From Mesotoga sp. BH458_6_3_2_1 (GTDB lineage: Bacteria; Thermotogota; Thermotogae; Petrotogales; Kosmotogaceae), in NCBI RefSeq assembly GCF_003664995.1, contig NZ_JFHL01000018.1:62001-126000 (forward strand): a DNA stretch of 64,000 bases. Reading direction: 5' to 3'. Under the pieces are notes generated by a model. The model saw only the letters and a program-made list of their open reading frames with translations, made no database searches and had not been told where the DNA came from. The position numbers were made by a program, and so were the translations under genes. This document shows positions 43,118-51,731 of this stretch, piece by piece (position 1 is the stretch's first letter; each line of letters begins with the position of its first letter).

Positions 43118-45568
43118 TTACGGTTGATTATCCAGTCCAAAGTAGATTCCAAATCGCGAGTCACTGTACTGAATGCCTATCTTGGGGAAAATGTCTCCGA
43201 TACCTATTGTTGAACCGACATTTATGAATAGGTAAAGAGCGGAATGATCTAGACTGGTGTTTGTTCCGCTTATCACACCACCAATTCCCAACTCTTTCAA
43301 GAAGAAAAGAGGACTCCAGCCCCAGTCTATCCTATGCAAGAGTTGAGCACCGTTCGCATACCAGTAGAAATCATCGTAGAAGCCGACACCAAGACCGACA
43401 GATGTACCTAGGGTAGGAGAGAATCCAGCATCCACGACAAGCAGTGGCGTGATCTTTCCGTCGGAAAGTCTTATCCCCGGTTCCAGCGAAATCGAGAAGA
43501 GATTTCCTCCTAGACTTAAGGGAACAGATGTGGTGATGCCTCCCGAGGTGTCAAATCCAATATAAGCGTGTGATCTGAACCTTGTAGAAGGATTGAGTGG
43601 CATCTGGAAAAGCTCAGCAGAAAGACCCGCATTAGCAATGGGAACTTCAGGGAGGCCAAGATTTATTCTCAGCATCGCATTTATTCCTTCAAACAACTGG
43701 CCGGTGTACTCAGCAGTGAAGGAAGGTTTTTCAGTGCCAAATGTAAATGAAGGCATTAGTGTCATAGAGTGATTAGAATCATGAGAGAGGTGTAAGGTCA
43801 AAAATCCCAGGGAGAAGTTTTCTCCATCGTACGATACAAGCGGAGCTCTTAAAATGGGATTCAGAAAGTGAAGGAAGGTCTTCTTCAGATAATCGCCGCT
43901 TGTATACTCCACAGAGGCTGGCTCGAAGTCATCGGGCTCTACTTCTTTAACGCTGTAAGGAGTGCTTTCAAGACCGAATACATAGATAGACATTCCCTTT
44001 TCTCTTCGGGAGTGTCCGAATCCGTACACTGTAGAATTTAGCACCACCGCCTTTTCAAGATTGGCGCCTTCGGTTAGTCTGAAAACCTCTCCTGATATTA
44101 CCTCCACAGCGAAAGCATCCATATATCCTTCTTCATAGGCGGCTGTAAAGACTACCTTTCCCTCGTGATAGTCAATACCCCTTCCCTTGAGATAGGGATC
44201 GTCCAGAATTACTCTGAATTCTCCCTCAGTGAAGGTCGCAATGGCTCCGTTAATGCCATTCCTTGATATAAGCATAACCAGACTTCCATCATCAAGAACA
44301 ACGATATCTTTGACGAGCCATGGAACTGTTATGAGTTGCATCTCATCGAAATATATGGTTGATAGTTCAGTTTTTGTGTCGTACAGTGCTTTGATCAATC
44401 TTCCGTTGTAGATATCAAAGGCAGTGATCATCCCTTTGTCTAGAAGCCTAACAGAAAGAGGGGGTCGGTGAGACCAAATTTCTCTGGACGTTGTATTCCT
44501 TTCGGTTACCGAAGTCATCAAGTAGATGTTCCCTTCGTGCCATTTTAAGCTCAGAGCGTTAAAGTCAGAAAGTCTCCTGGAAAAGCCGCCATCTACATAT
44601 TCTTCAATTCCTCTTTCAACAGAGCCATTCCATGAACTTACTTCACCGAAAATCGAATAGGAGAAGACGATGCCATTTTCAGTCTTCGTCATATCGAATA
44701 TCTGACCGTTGGCCACTGTTCTCACCTCGGTCAAAGTGGCATACTTTGTGGCTTCGATTCCGACTTCTTCTTTCCAGTCATTGTAGAGCCCGTCCAGTGC
44801 TTCGCCGAATGCGATTTTTGAGGCGTTGATGGGTCCGAAAACTGGAAGTCTTCCGGAGACTTGGCCATGAAACTCCTTGACTGATTCTATGCCGAATCTT
44901 CTAACGAGATAGTCATAGAAGCTGGCCATATAGTTATAATACAGTGCTCCTCCTCGGTAGTCTTCTCGCGATACGGACAACGCATAGTCCAGACCTGGGA
45001 AGGAGTTTGCTTTCATGTTCTGATAGATCATTTCCCTTCCCCACATTGGATTGTTCAGTCTTCCCTCTGAGAAGTAATTTGACGATTCTGCGAACAAAGT
45101 AACTCCCTCCACAAACGGTGAAAGCTGCTGAGGAGAAAACATTTCCGTTCCTAAGACCACTCTAGAGATGAAAGCGGGTATACCCGTTGTGTAAGTTAGG
45201 TGAGCAATATGAGTGAATTCGTGGATAAGAAGCTGTCTGTAAAGATTAGATACATTCATTCTGGTCGATAGTATTGTGTCGGCAGGCCACACAAAGACCT
45301 GAATCGTCTTATGGTTCTGAGCTTGAGCCAGCCCATTCGTATTTGCCCCAAAGTCAGCGAGCACGATGTTTATTCTTCCCGGATCGTTGCCGACAAGTTC
45401 GATTGCCTTTGGCCGTATCGATTCGAAGGTGTTGCCCAAATAAACGGCAACTTTCTCATACCCCTCCGGGTAATAGATATCAGCATTGGGGAATTCAAGT
45501 ACATTATTGGCGAGCATTGTGACTGCAAGAACAATCACAATTGCCAAGAGCAACATTATTTTTCTCAT
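43118..45568 (-). CDS. Secreted gluzincin-like protein with propeller-like middle and C-terminal beta-barrel
   Basis: 816 residues with a signal peptide (MRKIMLLLAIVIVLAVTMLAN). Residues 116-120 are HEFTH and Glu154 lies in SPFVEGVTLFAES: the HExxH plus downstream Glu of gluzincin metallopeptidases (peptidase-MA like). Residues about 250-520 have repeated beta blades of WD40/TolB type (EGNIYLMTSVTERNT, KDIVVLDDGSLVML, GKVVFTAAYEEGYMDAF). Residues about 560-816 alternate polar and hydrophobic residues in strands (SLGGNLFSISLEPGIRLSDGK, VDAGFSPTLGTSVGLGVGFY), as in outer-membrane barrels. A surface protease anchored in the outer toga membrane is an inference. Start after AGGAGGTTTAC. Confidence 0.75.
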   Translation of the reverse strand: MRKIMLLLAIVIVLAVTMLANNVLEFPNADIYYPEGYEKVAVYLGNTFESIRPKAIELVGNDPGRINIVLADFGANTNGLAQAQNHKTIQVFVWPADTILSTRMNVSNLYRQLLIHEFTHIAHLTYTTGIPAFISRVVLGTEMFSPQQLSPFVEGVTLFAESSNYFSEGRLNNPMWGREMIYQNMKANSFPGLDYALSVSREDYRGGALYYNYMASFYDYLVRRFGIESVKEFHGQVSGRLPVFGPINASKIAFGEALDGLYNDWKEEVGIEATKYATLTEVRTVANGQIFDMTKTENGIVFSYSIFGEVSSWNGSVERGIEEYVDGGFSRRLSDFNALSLKWHEGNIYLMTSVTERNTTSREIWSHRPPLSVRLLDKGMITAFDIYNGRLIKALYDTKTELSTIYFDEMQLITVPWLVKDIVVLDDGSLVMLISRNGINGAIATFTEGEFRVILDDPYLKGRGIDYHEGKVVFTAAYEEGYMDAFAVEVISGEVFRLTEGANLEKAVVLNSTVYGFGHSRREKGMSIYVFGLESTPYSVKEVEPDDFEPASVEYTSGDYLKKTFLHFLNPILRAPLVSYDGENFSLGFLTLHLSHDSNHSMTLMPSFTFGTEKPSFTAEYTGQLFEGINAMLRINLGLPEVPIANAGLSAELFQMPLNPSTRFRSHAYIGFDTSGGITTSVPLSLGGNLFSISLEPGIRLSDGKITPLLVVDAGFSPTLGTSVGLGVGFYDDFYWYANGAQLLHRIDWGWSPLFFLKELGIGGVISGTNTSLDHSALYLFINVGSTIGIGDIFPKIGIQYSDSRFGIYFGLDNQP

Positions 45569-45624
45569 TGTAAACCTCCTGCCTCAGACCATAGTCGAAC
45601 GGGATTTGTCCTTTGAGAGAATCA

Positions 45625-46089
45625 CTATATACCGAACGTGTCTTTGAAAAACCGCTTTGTTTCCTTCACGTTCAAGATCTTACTGAAGGTCAGTTTAATT
45701 TTGCCTTCTGTCCAGACAATCTTAATTTCCGTACTATCTGAAAAAGCACTTCCCTGCGAAGAGTCCGTTTTCCTGGAGATCTTCACCTTTTTTAGTGACG
45801 CTTTTGGAATAGAGAGATTTCCCGGCGTCTCGTTGATTATCTCTTCCTTTGACTTTTCACCATATCTTTCCAGCAAAGTTGAGCCAGAGGACATAACGGA
45901 TGCCATCTTCTTAAGAAAACCTTCATTGCTTTCCTTAGAAGCTTCCCTCGCCTTATTAACGGCTTCATTTACAAGTGTTTTTGTTATCTGCACCAGCAAT
46001 AGGCCTTCTGAAATCGCAACAATGTCAAATATCTTATTTCCGAAGAACCCCGAAGCCCCTCCTGGAAAGATCTCCAAAATGTTGTCCAT
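45625..46089 (-). CDS. Small protein of unknown function
   Basis: 154 residues, ATG after GGAGG, no signal peptide. It begins MDNILEIFPGGASGFFGNKIFDIVAISEGLLLVQITKTLV, continues with a charged helix (NKAREASKESNEGFLKKMASVMSS) and ends with strands (SLKKVKISRKTD, STEIKIVWTEGKIKLTFSK). The strand pattern loosely recalls pleckstrin-homology-like cytoplasmic domains, but the match is too weak to name. It lies between the metallopeptidase-like gene (56 bases downstream) and a divergent aminotransferase. Confidence 0.75.
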   Translation of the reverse strand: MDNILEIFPGGASGFFGNKIFDIVAISEGLLLVQITKTLVNEAVNKAREASKESNEGFLKKMASVMSSGSTLLERYGEKSKEEIINETPGNLSIPKASLKKVKISRKTDSSQGSAFSDSTEIKIVWTEGKIKLTFSKILNVKETKRFFKDTFGI

Positions 46090-46224
46090 TTAGAAAACCT
46101 CCAAATGAAAAGTCTGCTTACAGTTCCGTTATATTCTAACATTGTTCAGCTGTCATACCGTAAATTGATGGTCTGTTTGATGCATAATAGTCTCAGGAAG
46201 GTACTAAAACTCGGGGAGGTTTCT

Positions 46225-47076
46225 ATGTGGGCATTTCTTGACGGTGATTTTGTGCAGGAGAAAAGCAGAGTTATTCAGTTGGAGAACAGGGGACTGACTT
46301 TTGCAGACGGACTCTTTGAGGTTATAAGGACGATCGAAGGAAGAATTCTCTTTTTTGAAGAGCACTTCTCGAGAATGAAGAAGAGCGCTGAATTTTTCGA
46401 CATAGGGATGCGATTCACTCCGGAAGAAGTGAAGAAAAGTGCACTTGAACTCATAAAAAGAAATTCAATCGAAGATGGTGAGCTATATATAGAGCTGACG
46501 AGGGGTACAGACCCTCACAGAGAGCATAGATACCCTCCAAAGGATACATCCAGTACATTTTTCATGCTTGCTCTGCCTCTGAGAAAGATTGACACAACCA
46601 GCTGGAAGGAAGGCGTTAAACTCCTAACTTACCCGGACTTGCGCCATAGGCTTTGTGAACACAAGACGATCAATCTATTACCGAACGTTCTTGCCAAGAA
46701 CTTTGCCTATGCCAATGGAGGATATGAAGCACTGATGTATCGAGAAGAAGATGGAAGGAAATTCGTGACCGAAGGGGGTAGTTCAAACTACTTTCTTGTA
46801 GATAATGGGATCTTCTTAACGCCCAATGTCGATAATATCCTTCCTGGTATTACCAGGGGGAAGGTAATTGAAATCATAAATAAACTCGGTCACAGGATTA
46901 TTGAAAAGCGAGTCACCGTCCAAGAATTTCTAAACGCAGAAGAGGTTTTCCTTGTGAGTACGGTTTCCCGTGTTATGCCAGTAAAAACGATCGATGAAGT
47001 CACTTTCAAAGTTCGTGGTAGATACACCGAAGAAGTTATGAGCGCCTATGAAGAACTCTTCTTCACAGCCAGGTAA
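46225..47076 (+). CDS. Class IV PLP-dependent aminotransferase (D-amino acid/branched-chain type)
   Basis: 283 residues from the ATG at 46225 (GGGGAGGTTTCT); the longer frame to 46105 has no site. Fold-type IV signature: RGLTFADGLFEVIRTIEGRILFFEEHFSRMKKSAEFF at the start, YIELTRGTDPHREHRYP, and the PLP lysine in EHKTINLLPNVLAKNFAYANGGYEALM. Then TEGGSSNYFLV and TPNVDNILPGITRGKVIEI. The HKTINLLPNVLAK pattern resembles D-amino acid aminotransferases, but a branched-chain aminotransferase or aminodeoxychorismate lyase cannot be ruled out. It is about 135 bases upstream of the peptide transport operon. Confidence 0.88.
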   Translation: MWAFLDGDFVQEKSRVIQLENRGLTFADGLFEVIRTIEGRILFFEEHFSRMKKSAEFFDIGMRFTPEEVKKSALELIKRNSIEDGELYIELTRGTDPHREHRYPPKDTSSTFFMLALPLRKIDTTSWKEGVKLLTYPDLRHRLCEHKTINLLPNVLAKNFAYANGGYEALMYREEDGRKFVTEGGSSNYFLVDNGIFLTPNVDNILPGITRGKVIEIINKLGHRIIEKRVTVQEFLNAEEVFLVSTVSRVMPVKTIDEVTFKVRGRYTEEVMSAYEELFFTAR

Positions 47077-47157
47077 ATGATTTGGTATAAACTTGTTAGA
47101 AAAGGTAACAATACGTGTGAATTTCCTCTTTAAGCCCTTTGTAATGAGCATCTAGTA

Positions 47158-47163
47158 TATAAT
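47158..47163 (+). promoter_or_regulatory. -10 box of the oligopeptide transport operon
   Basis: Perfect TATAAT 50 bases upstream of the binding-protein start codon. No good -35 recognised. Confidence 0.45.
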
Positions 47164-47212
47164 TGCATAAAATCTTCATGATCCACATCATCTTTCTTGG
47201 AGGTGTTACGGG

Positions 47213-49297
47213 ATGAAAAAGCTCTTTGTTCTTATGCTGATTTTTTTCTTTTCATCACTTTTGTTAGGTCAGGTTTTTCCGGAAGAAGCGATACCAGTAA
47301 TTGAATCGAAAGGTATTTTGTCTTCCGTCGATGAATCTCCATTGACGTTTTCGGAGTTCAGAACTGCAGTTGAAAAGGCATTCCCTGGTAAGGGAGAACT
47401 TATCGAAGGCACTGGCGAGGTTTCGAGGGCGAACTTTGCAGTTGCGATGGTTGAGGTTCTTGATCTGAAGTCCGAAGCCGCCGCTTACGATGAAATCTGT
47501 ACGACAGCCCTTGACGAGTGGGATGCTCCTAAGGAAGCTTGGGGAGCGCTCACAGTTGCTTACAGGAGCAATCATCAACTACTTGATTTCCGATATGGCC
47601 ACGCGATAGAGGCGAATTCCCCCATTACAAGAAAGGAAGCGGCTGTTTCTATCTACATGGCTTTGAACCCCCCAGTGGCTGGCGGTTTAGCAACGACAGC
47701 CGTCCCTGCCGATGCTCCGGGTTTCAACACTTTATTCACTTCTGCCGGTTTGACCTGGACTATCTGTAATATCATGGGCGATGGTATTACCGGTACAGAT
47801 AAGGACGGTTTCTACTTCCCCAGAATGGTGAAGAGAATGCCAAGTCTAGAAAACGGACTGATGGTAATAAATGAAGACGGTTCGCTTACGATAACTTACG
47901 AGTTGAGAAAGGGAATGAAGTGGCACGATGGAGAGCCTGTGACTGCCCATGATGCGAAGTTCCAGTGGGAAGTCATGAACAGTGGCGCCCCGGTTACGAC
48001 TAACTACTTCGAGAGTTCAGTTTCGGAAGTGGAGGTTATCGACGATTACACTTACTCTATTACTCTCCCCGAACCTCTGAGTAATGCAGAGCTGGGTTCT
48101 TCTGTTTACGCCTATTACTTCGGGTGGTTCCAGCTTCCAGAGCACGTTTTCAGGAATAGTTACGAAGAGGCTAAGGATTGTGGAAACTGGGACGCTTTTG
48201 TTGAAGAAGCTAACAAGAACCCGATCATGACCGGTCCTTACAAATTCAAAGAGTATGTCGAGGGCCAATACGTGATTCTGGAAGCTTTTGATGAGTTCTA
48301 TATGGGTAGACCCAACATTGATGAGATAGTTATGCGAATCATTCCTGATATGGACGTAATCTTCGCTTCTACACTCAACGGAGAGATAGATTTCGGAAGA
48401 TATACTCTTACACTGAAGCAGTCGGTCCAGCTTGAGAATGAGCGAGCCGACATGTTCAACGTCTTCTATACACCGAACATTGCTTACGACAATCTGAATC
48501 TTAACCTGAGAGATCCTGAGGATACAACAAAACCCCATCCGATCTTTGGAGATAAGAGGGTGAGGCAGGCCGTTCTCTATGGTATCAACAGAGAGCAGAT
48601 AAGCAATGTAGTATACACCGGACTGGCTGAAGTGGTGGATACGTGGATAACAGATCTGCATCAGATGAGAGAAGCGCTCGAAGATCCGGCTGTGAGGCAT
48701 TACGAGTACAGTCCCTCAAAGGCAAAGGCTTTGCTCGAAGAAGCGGGCTGGAAACTGAACAGCAAAGGTATTTACGAAAAGGATGGAAAGACTTTGAAAT
48801 TCAGTCTTTCTCTTGCTTCCGGTAGCGGTGATTATCAGATGATGGCCCAGATGATTCAGGGAATGTTGAAGCAAATTGGAATGGAAGTAGAAATCGATGT
48901 AATGCCAGCGCTGGTAATCTGGACCGAAATCTTCCCCTACGGAGATTTCGATGCACATATCTCCGGTTGGGGCTATGGAGTCAGCGATGAGGCCGCGAAC
49001 TACTGGACGACCGACCAGATTCCTTCCGACGAGAACTACTGGGGTGGTATGAACTATACCGGTTGGGCAAACGCTGAAAACGATGAACTAATAGTTGCCG
49101 CATCCAGAGAGCTCGATCCAGAGAAGAAGCTTGCACTCTATGAAAAGCACTTTGCGCTTTGGACAGAGGAGCTCCCTGTTCTTCCTTTAGTTGTTGCGCC
49201 AACCCCTCATTTTGCAAAATCGTATATCAAGAGCTTCAACTCGGGCTACGATAACGGTCTTGGTTGGATAATTCAGAACTGGTATATTGATAGGTAA
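47213..49297 (+). CDS. Oligopeptide ABC transporter binding protein with N-terminal SLH-like domain
   Basis: 694 residues, longer than the usual 500-600 of the family. Signal peptide at 1-20. Residues about 22-152 contain SLH-like repeats: FPEEAIPVIESKGILSSV, then VSRANFAVAMVEVLDL (about 70-85), then WGALTVAYRSNHQLLDFRYGHAIEANSPITRKEAAVSIYMAL (110-151). Residues about 165-694 are a family 5 binding protein: GLMVINEDGSLTITYELRKGMKWHDGEPVTAHDAKFQWEVM, DKRVRQAVLYGINREQI and SPSKAKALLEEAGWK. It captures peptides for the permeases encoded downstream. The SLH-like part may attach it to the cell wall or toga; SLH assignment is by eye. A long stem-loop follows the stop. Confidence 0.88.
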   Translation: MKKLFVLMLIFFFSSLLLGQVFPEEAIPVIESKGILSSVDESPLTFSEFRTAVEKAFPGKGELIEGTGEVSRANFAVAMVEVLDLKSEAAAYDEICTTALDEWDAPKEAWGALTVAYRSNHQLLDFRYGHAIEANSPITRKEAAVSIYMALNPPVAGGLATTAVPADAPGFNTLFTSAGLTWTICNIMGDGITGTDKDGFYFPRMVKRMPSLENGLMVINEDGSLTITYELRKGMKWHDGEPVTAHDAKFQWEVMNSGAPVTTNYFESSVSEVEVIDDYTYSITLPEPLSNAELGSSVYAYYFGWFQLPEHVFRNSYEEAKDCGNWDAFVEEANKNPIMTGPYKFKEYVEGQYVILEAFDEFYMGRPNIDEIVMRIIPDMDVIFASTLNGEIDFGRYTLTLKQSVQLENERADMFNVFYTPNIAYDNLNLNLRDPEDTTKPHPIFGDKRVRQAVLYGINREQISNVVYTGLAEVVDTWITDLHQMREALEDPAVRHYEYSPSKAKALLEEAGWKLNSKGIYEKDGKTLKFSLSLASGSGDYQMMAQMIQGMLKQIGMEVEIDVMPALVIWTEIFPYGDFDAHISGWGYGVSDEAANYWTTDQIPSDENYWGGMNYTGWANAENDELIVAASRELDPEKKLALYEKHFALWTEELPVLPLVVAPTPHFAKSYIKSFNSGYDNGLGWIIQNWYIDR

Positions 49298-49308
49298 TAA
49301 GCTCTCCT

Positions 49309-49335
49309 GGGGGAGAAGCCAGAGGCTTCTCCCCC
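49309..49335 (+). terminator. Intercistronic stem-loop after the binding-protein gene
   Basis: Perfect 12-bp arms GGGGGAGAAGCC and GGCTTCTCCCCC around AGA, 11 bases after the stop, followed by ATATTCTTTC. No T-run, so it is more likely to stabilise the binding-protein mRNA or attenuate the downstream genes than to end transcription. This arrangement is common in ABC operons where the binding protein is needed in excess. Confidence 0.7.
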
Positions 49336-49369
49336 ATATTCTTTCAGACTATTTTTCGGAGGTTTTGAC

Positions 49370-50737
49370 ATGAAATATACCGAGCTAATAGATTCCGTTC
49401 CTGACTACAAGGAATTCTTTACGGTTGAAGAGATGGACCAAAGGTCTTTAGAGCTTGCAAAGAGGTATCCAGGGAAAGTCAGGGTATATGAAGCGGGGAA
49501 ATCGCGTAACGGAAATCCGATTTACGTTCTGGAAATCGGAAGTGGCAAGAAGAATGCTCTACTATTCGGCTGTCCCCACCCGAACGAACCGATAGGTGCT
49601 ATGATGCTGGATTTCCTTAGCGAAAAACTTGCCAGTGATGATGTTTTTCGCAATCAGTTCGACTACACCTGGCATTTGATAAAAGTTATCGATGTGGATG
49701 GGACGAAGCTCAACGAAGGATGGTTCAAAGACTCTTCCTCTATAAGAAAGTATGCAGGTAACTTCTACAGACCGCCCGGTCATGAACAGGTTGAATGGAC
49801 TTTCCCCGTCGATTATGAGACGCTTCATTTCCATTCTCCGCTGCCAGAAACGAAAGTGCTTATGAAGCTTATTGAAGATAAGAAGCCCGAGTTCATGTAC
49901 TCTCTTCACAATTCCGGTTTTGGAGGGGTCTATTATTATGTGAGTGACGCAGTCCCAGAACTCCATGAGACTTTCAGCAAGCTTCCAGGTTTGTTTGGTT
50001 TGCCACTTTCTCTAGGAGAGCCGGAAGCACCTTTTTTGGAGCAGCTCGAACCTGCTATTTTCAAGCTTTTCGGAATGGCTCAAGAGTATGATTACCTAAA
50101 GAAGAATCTTGGCCCAGACAAAGACCCGGCAGACGTCATCAAAGCCGGTACTAGTTCTGATGATTTTGCTTCATCCGTAGCCGATACGTTTTCTTTGGTT
50201 TGCGAGATGCCATACTACTATGATGCAAGGGTCGAAGACATGTCTGAAGCAGACATTACGAGGAAGGAAGCGCAGAGATTCAACTATCAAAGGTCCGTCG
50301 AGAACTTTGAGTTTGTCAGCGAAGTGATGAAAGCAGTTGAACCTTGCGTTAAAGACAGAAATTCCCCGTTCTACAGAGTCTTCAAGAATGTTCTTGAAAC
50401 CTATCCCGATCAACTACAAGCGCAGAAGAATTGGATTGAGAATGATCAGTCTCTTGAGAGAAAGGCAAGCATGGCAGAGGTCTTTGATAATAAGATAGTC
50501 AGCCAGTTCTATCAATCCTTGATGCTAGGGATGCTAAGAAGATTGGTCAAGGAAAATGATGACGGATCTGAAAAGCTGTCGGCAATCGTGAAAACGGTGG
50601 ACGAAGCATTTGAGAGAAAGATTGAGTATCTCGAGAATAATCTTGATTATACGACTATTCCAATAAAGAGCCTGGTCAGCGTCCAGCTTATCGCAGGACT
50701 TAATGTCGCAGATCACATTCAAAGAAGGAGAAGCTAG
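49370..50737 (+). CDS. M14 family zinc carboxypeptidase-like protein
   Basis: 455 residues, ATG after CGGAGG, no signal peptide. Zinc ligands are His70 and Glu73 (FGCPHPNEPIG) and His180 (MYSLHNSGFGG). Substrate-side residues include RSFR-like spacing in KSRNGNPIYVLE and NFYRPPGHEQVEWTFP. Residues about 330-455 form a helical C-terminal extension that the minimal M14 fold does not have. It probably trims the peptides brought in by the transporter encoded around it (binding protein upstream, permeases 6 bases downstream). The specificity is unknown: a peptidoglycan-type or other modified peptide is possible. Confidence 0.85.
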   Translation: MKYTELIDSVPDYKEFFTVEEMDQRSLELAKRYPGKVRVYEAGKSRNGNPIYVLEIGSGKKNALLFGCPHPNEPIGAMMLDFLSEKLASDDVFRNQFDYTWHLIKVIDVDGTKLNEGWFKDSSSIRKYAGNFYRPPGHEQVEWTFPVDYETLHFHSPLPETKVLMKLIEDKKPEFMYSLHNSGFGGVYYYVSDAVPELHETFSKLPGLFGLPLSLGEPEAPFLEQLEPAIFKLFGMAQEYDYLKKNLGPDKDPADVIKAGTSSDDFASSVADTFSLVCEMPYYYDARVEDMSEADITRKEAQRFNYQRSVENFEFVSEVMKAVEPCVKDRNSPFYRVFKNVLETYPDQLQAQKNWIENDQSLERKASMAEVFDNKIVSQFYQSLMLGMLRRLVKENDDGSEKLSAIVKTVDEAFERKIEYLENNLDYTTIPIKSLVSVQLIAGLNVADHIQRRRS

Positions 50738-50742
50738 AGGTC

Positions 50743-51729
50743 GTGAAAGTCTATTTCCTGAAACGGTTCCTGGAGCTTATTCCAATATTTTTTGCAATCT
50801 CAATAATCATCTTCGTAATTATGAACTCTATGCCCGGCGATCCTCTCTTGCAGATGAGGATGCAGAATCCGAGGGTAATGACTAACGATCCTGAAAGGAT
50901 GAGGGAGCTTAGAGAGTATTATCATCTCGACGATCCGCTTCCTGTTAAATACTTCACCTGGCTGAAGAGTGTCATGACCGGAGATTTGGGATATTCCAGT
51001 ATGTACAAAACGCCAGCAATTGATCTCATAACTTCTCGTCTGCCTAATACCCTTATTCTAACGATTACGGCCTGGCTTATAGGACTTGTAGTAGCTCTTC
51101 CGATAGGAATCCTCTCGGCAGTCAAGAAGTATTCGGCTTTCGACTACACAACAACTGTTTTTGCCTTCATAGGCATCTCTTTGCCGGGATTCTGGTTTGC
51201 TTTAATTGCGATCATAATCTTCAGTGTAAGTCTTGGTTGGCTTCCAGTGTCTGGTATGGCGACGTATGGTATCACCGGTTCATGGAATGTCTTTGTAGAT
51301 AGACTTAGGCACCTCGTGCTCCCAGCCTTTGTACTGGGATTAGTGCAGGTTGCTTCGTGGGTGCGATACATAAGAACATCCCTTCTGGAAGTCCTTGATC
51401 AGGATTATGTTAGAACTGCGTATGCGAAAGGGGTTCCCGATAGAAAGGTCATCATCAAACACGCTTTGAAGAACGCGATGATACCGATTATTACGATAAT
51501 CGCACTCGATATTCCTTACTTCTTCGGCGGAGCATTGATTATCGAGACTGTCTTTTCCTGGCCTGGAATGGGTAGACTTATGTACAATGCAGTGATATCG
51601 AGCGATTACAATCTGGCGATCAGTTGCCTGATGTTCCTGGCTATCATAACCCTCATTTCAAATCTCGTTGCTGACTTCCTGTATGTGATGGTTGATCCCA
51701 GAATCAGGATGGGCAGGAAGGGAGCTTAG
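50743..51729 (+). CDS. Dipeptide/oligopeptide ABC transporter permease (DppB/OppB type)
   Basis: 328 residues, GTG start behind GAAGGAG. Six hydrophobic segments; first is LIPIFFAISIIIFVIMNSMPGDPLL, typical DppB. The EAA loop for ATPase contact is YVRTAYAKGVPDRKVIIKHALKNAMIPIITI, and GGALIIETVFSWPGMGRLMYNAV follows. Pairs with the DppC-type permease 2 bases downstream. Inner membrane. Confidence 0.95.
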   Translation: MKVYFLKRFLELIPIFFAISIIIFVIMNSMPGDPLLQMRMQNPRVMTNDPERMRELREYYHLDDPLPVKYFTWLKSVMTGDLGYSSMYKTPAIDLITSRLPNTLILTITAWLIGLVVALPIGILSAVKKYSAFDYTTTVFAFIGISLPGFWFALIAIIIFSVSLGWLPVSGMATYGITGSWNVFVDRLRHLVLPAFVLGLVQVASWVRYIRTSLLEVLDQDYVRTAYAKGVPDRKVIIKHALKNAMIPIITIIALDIPYFFGGALIIETVFSWPGMGRLMYNAVISSDYNLAISCLMFLAIITLISNLVADFLYVMVDPRIRMGRKGA

Positions 51730-51731
51730 TC

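Noticed and set aside
42934-43227. Plus-strand open frame of 97 codons with several cysteines
   Set aside because: It crosses the hairpin at 43047-43068, runs antisense into the end of the metallopeptidase-like gene and has no ribosome binding site.
48017-48700. Minus-strand 227-codon frame opposite the oligopeptide binding-protein gene
   Set aside because: It is the reverse shadow of a strongly coding gene, with no ribosome binding site or recognisable domain.
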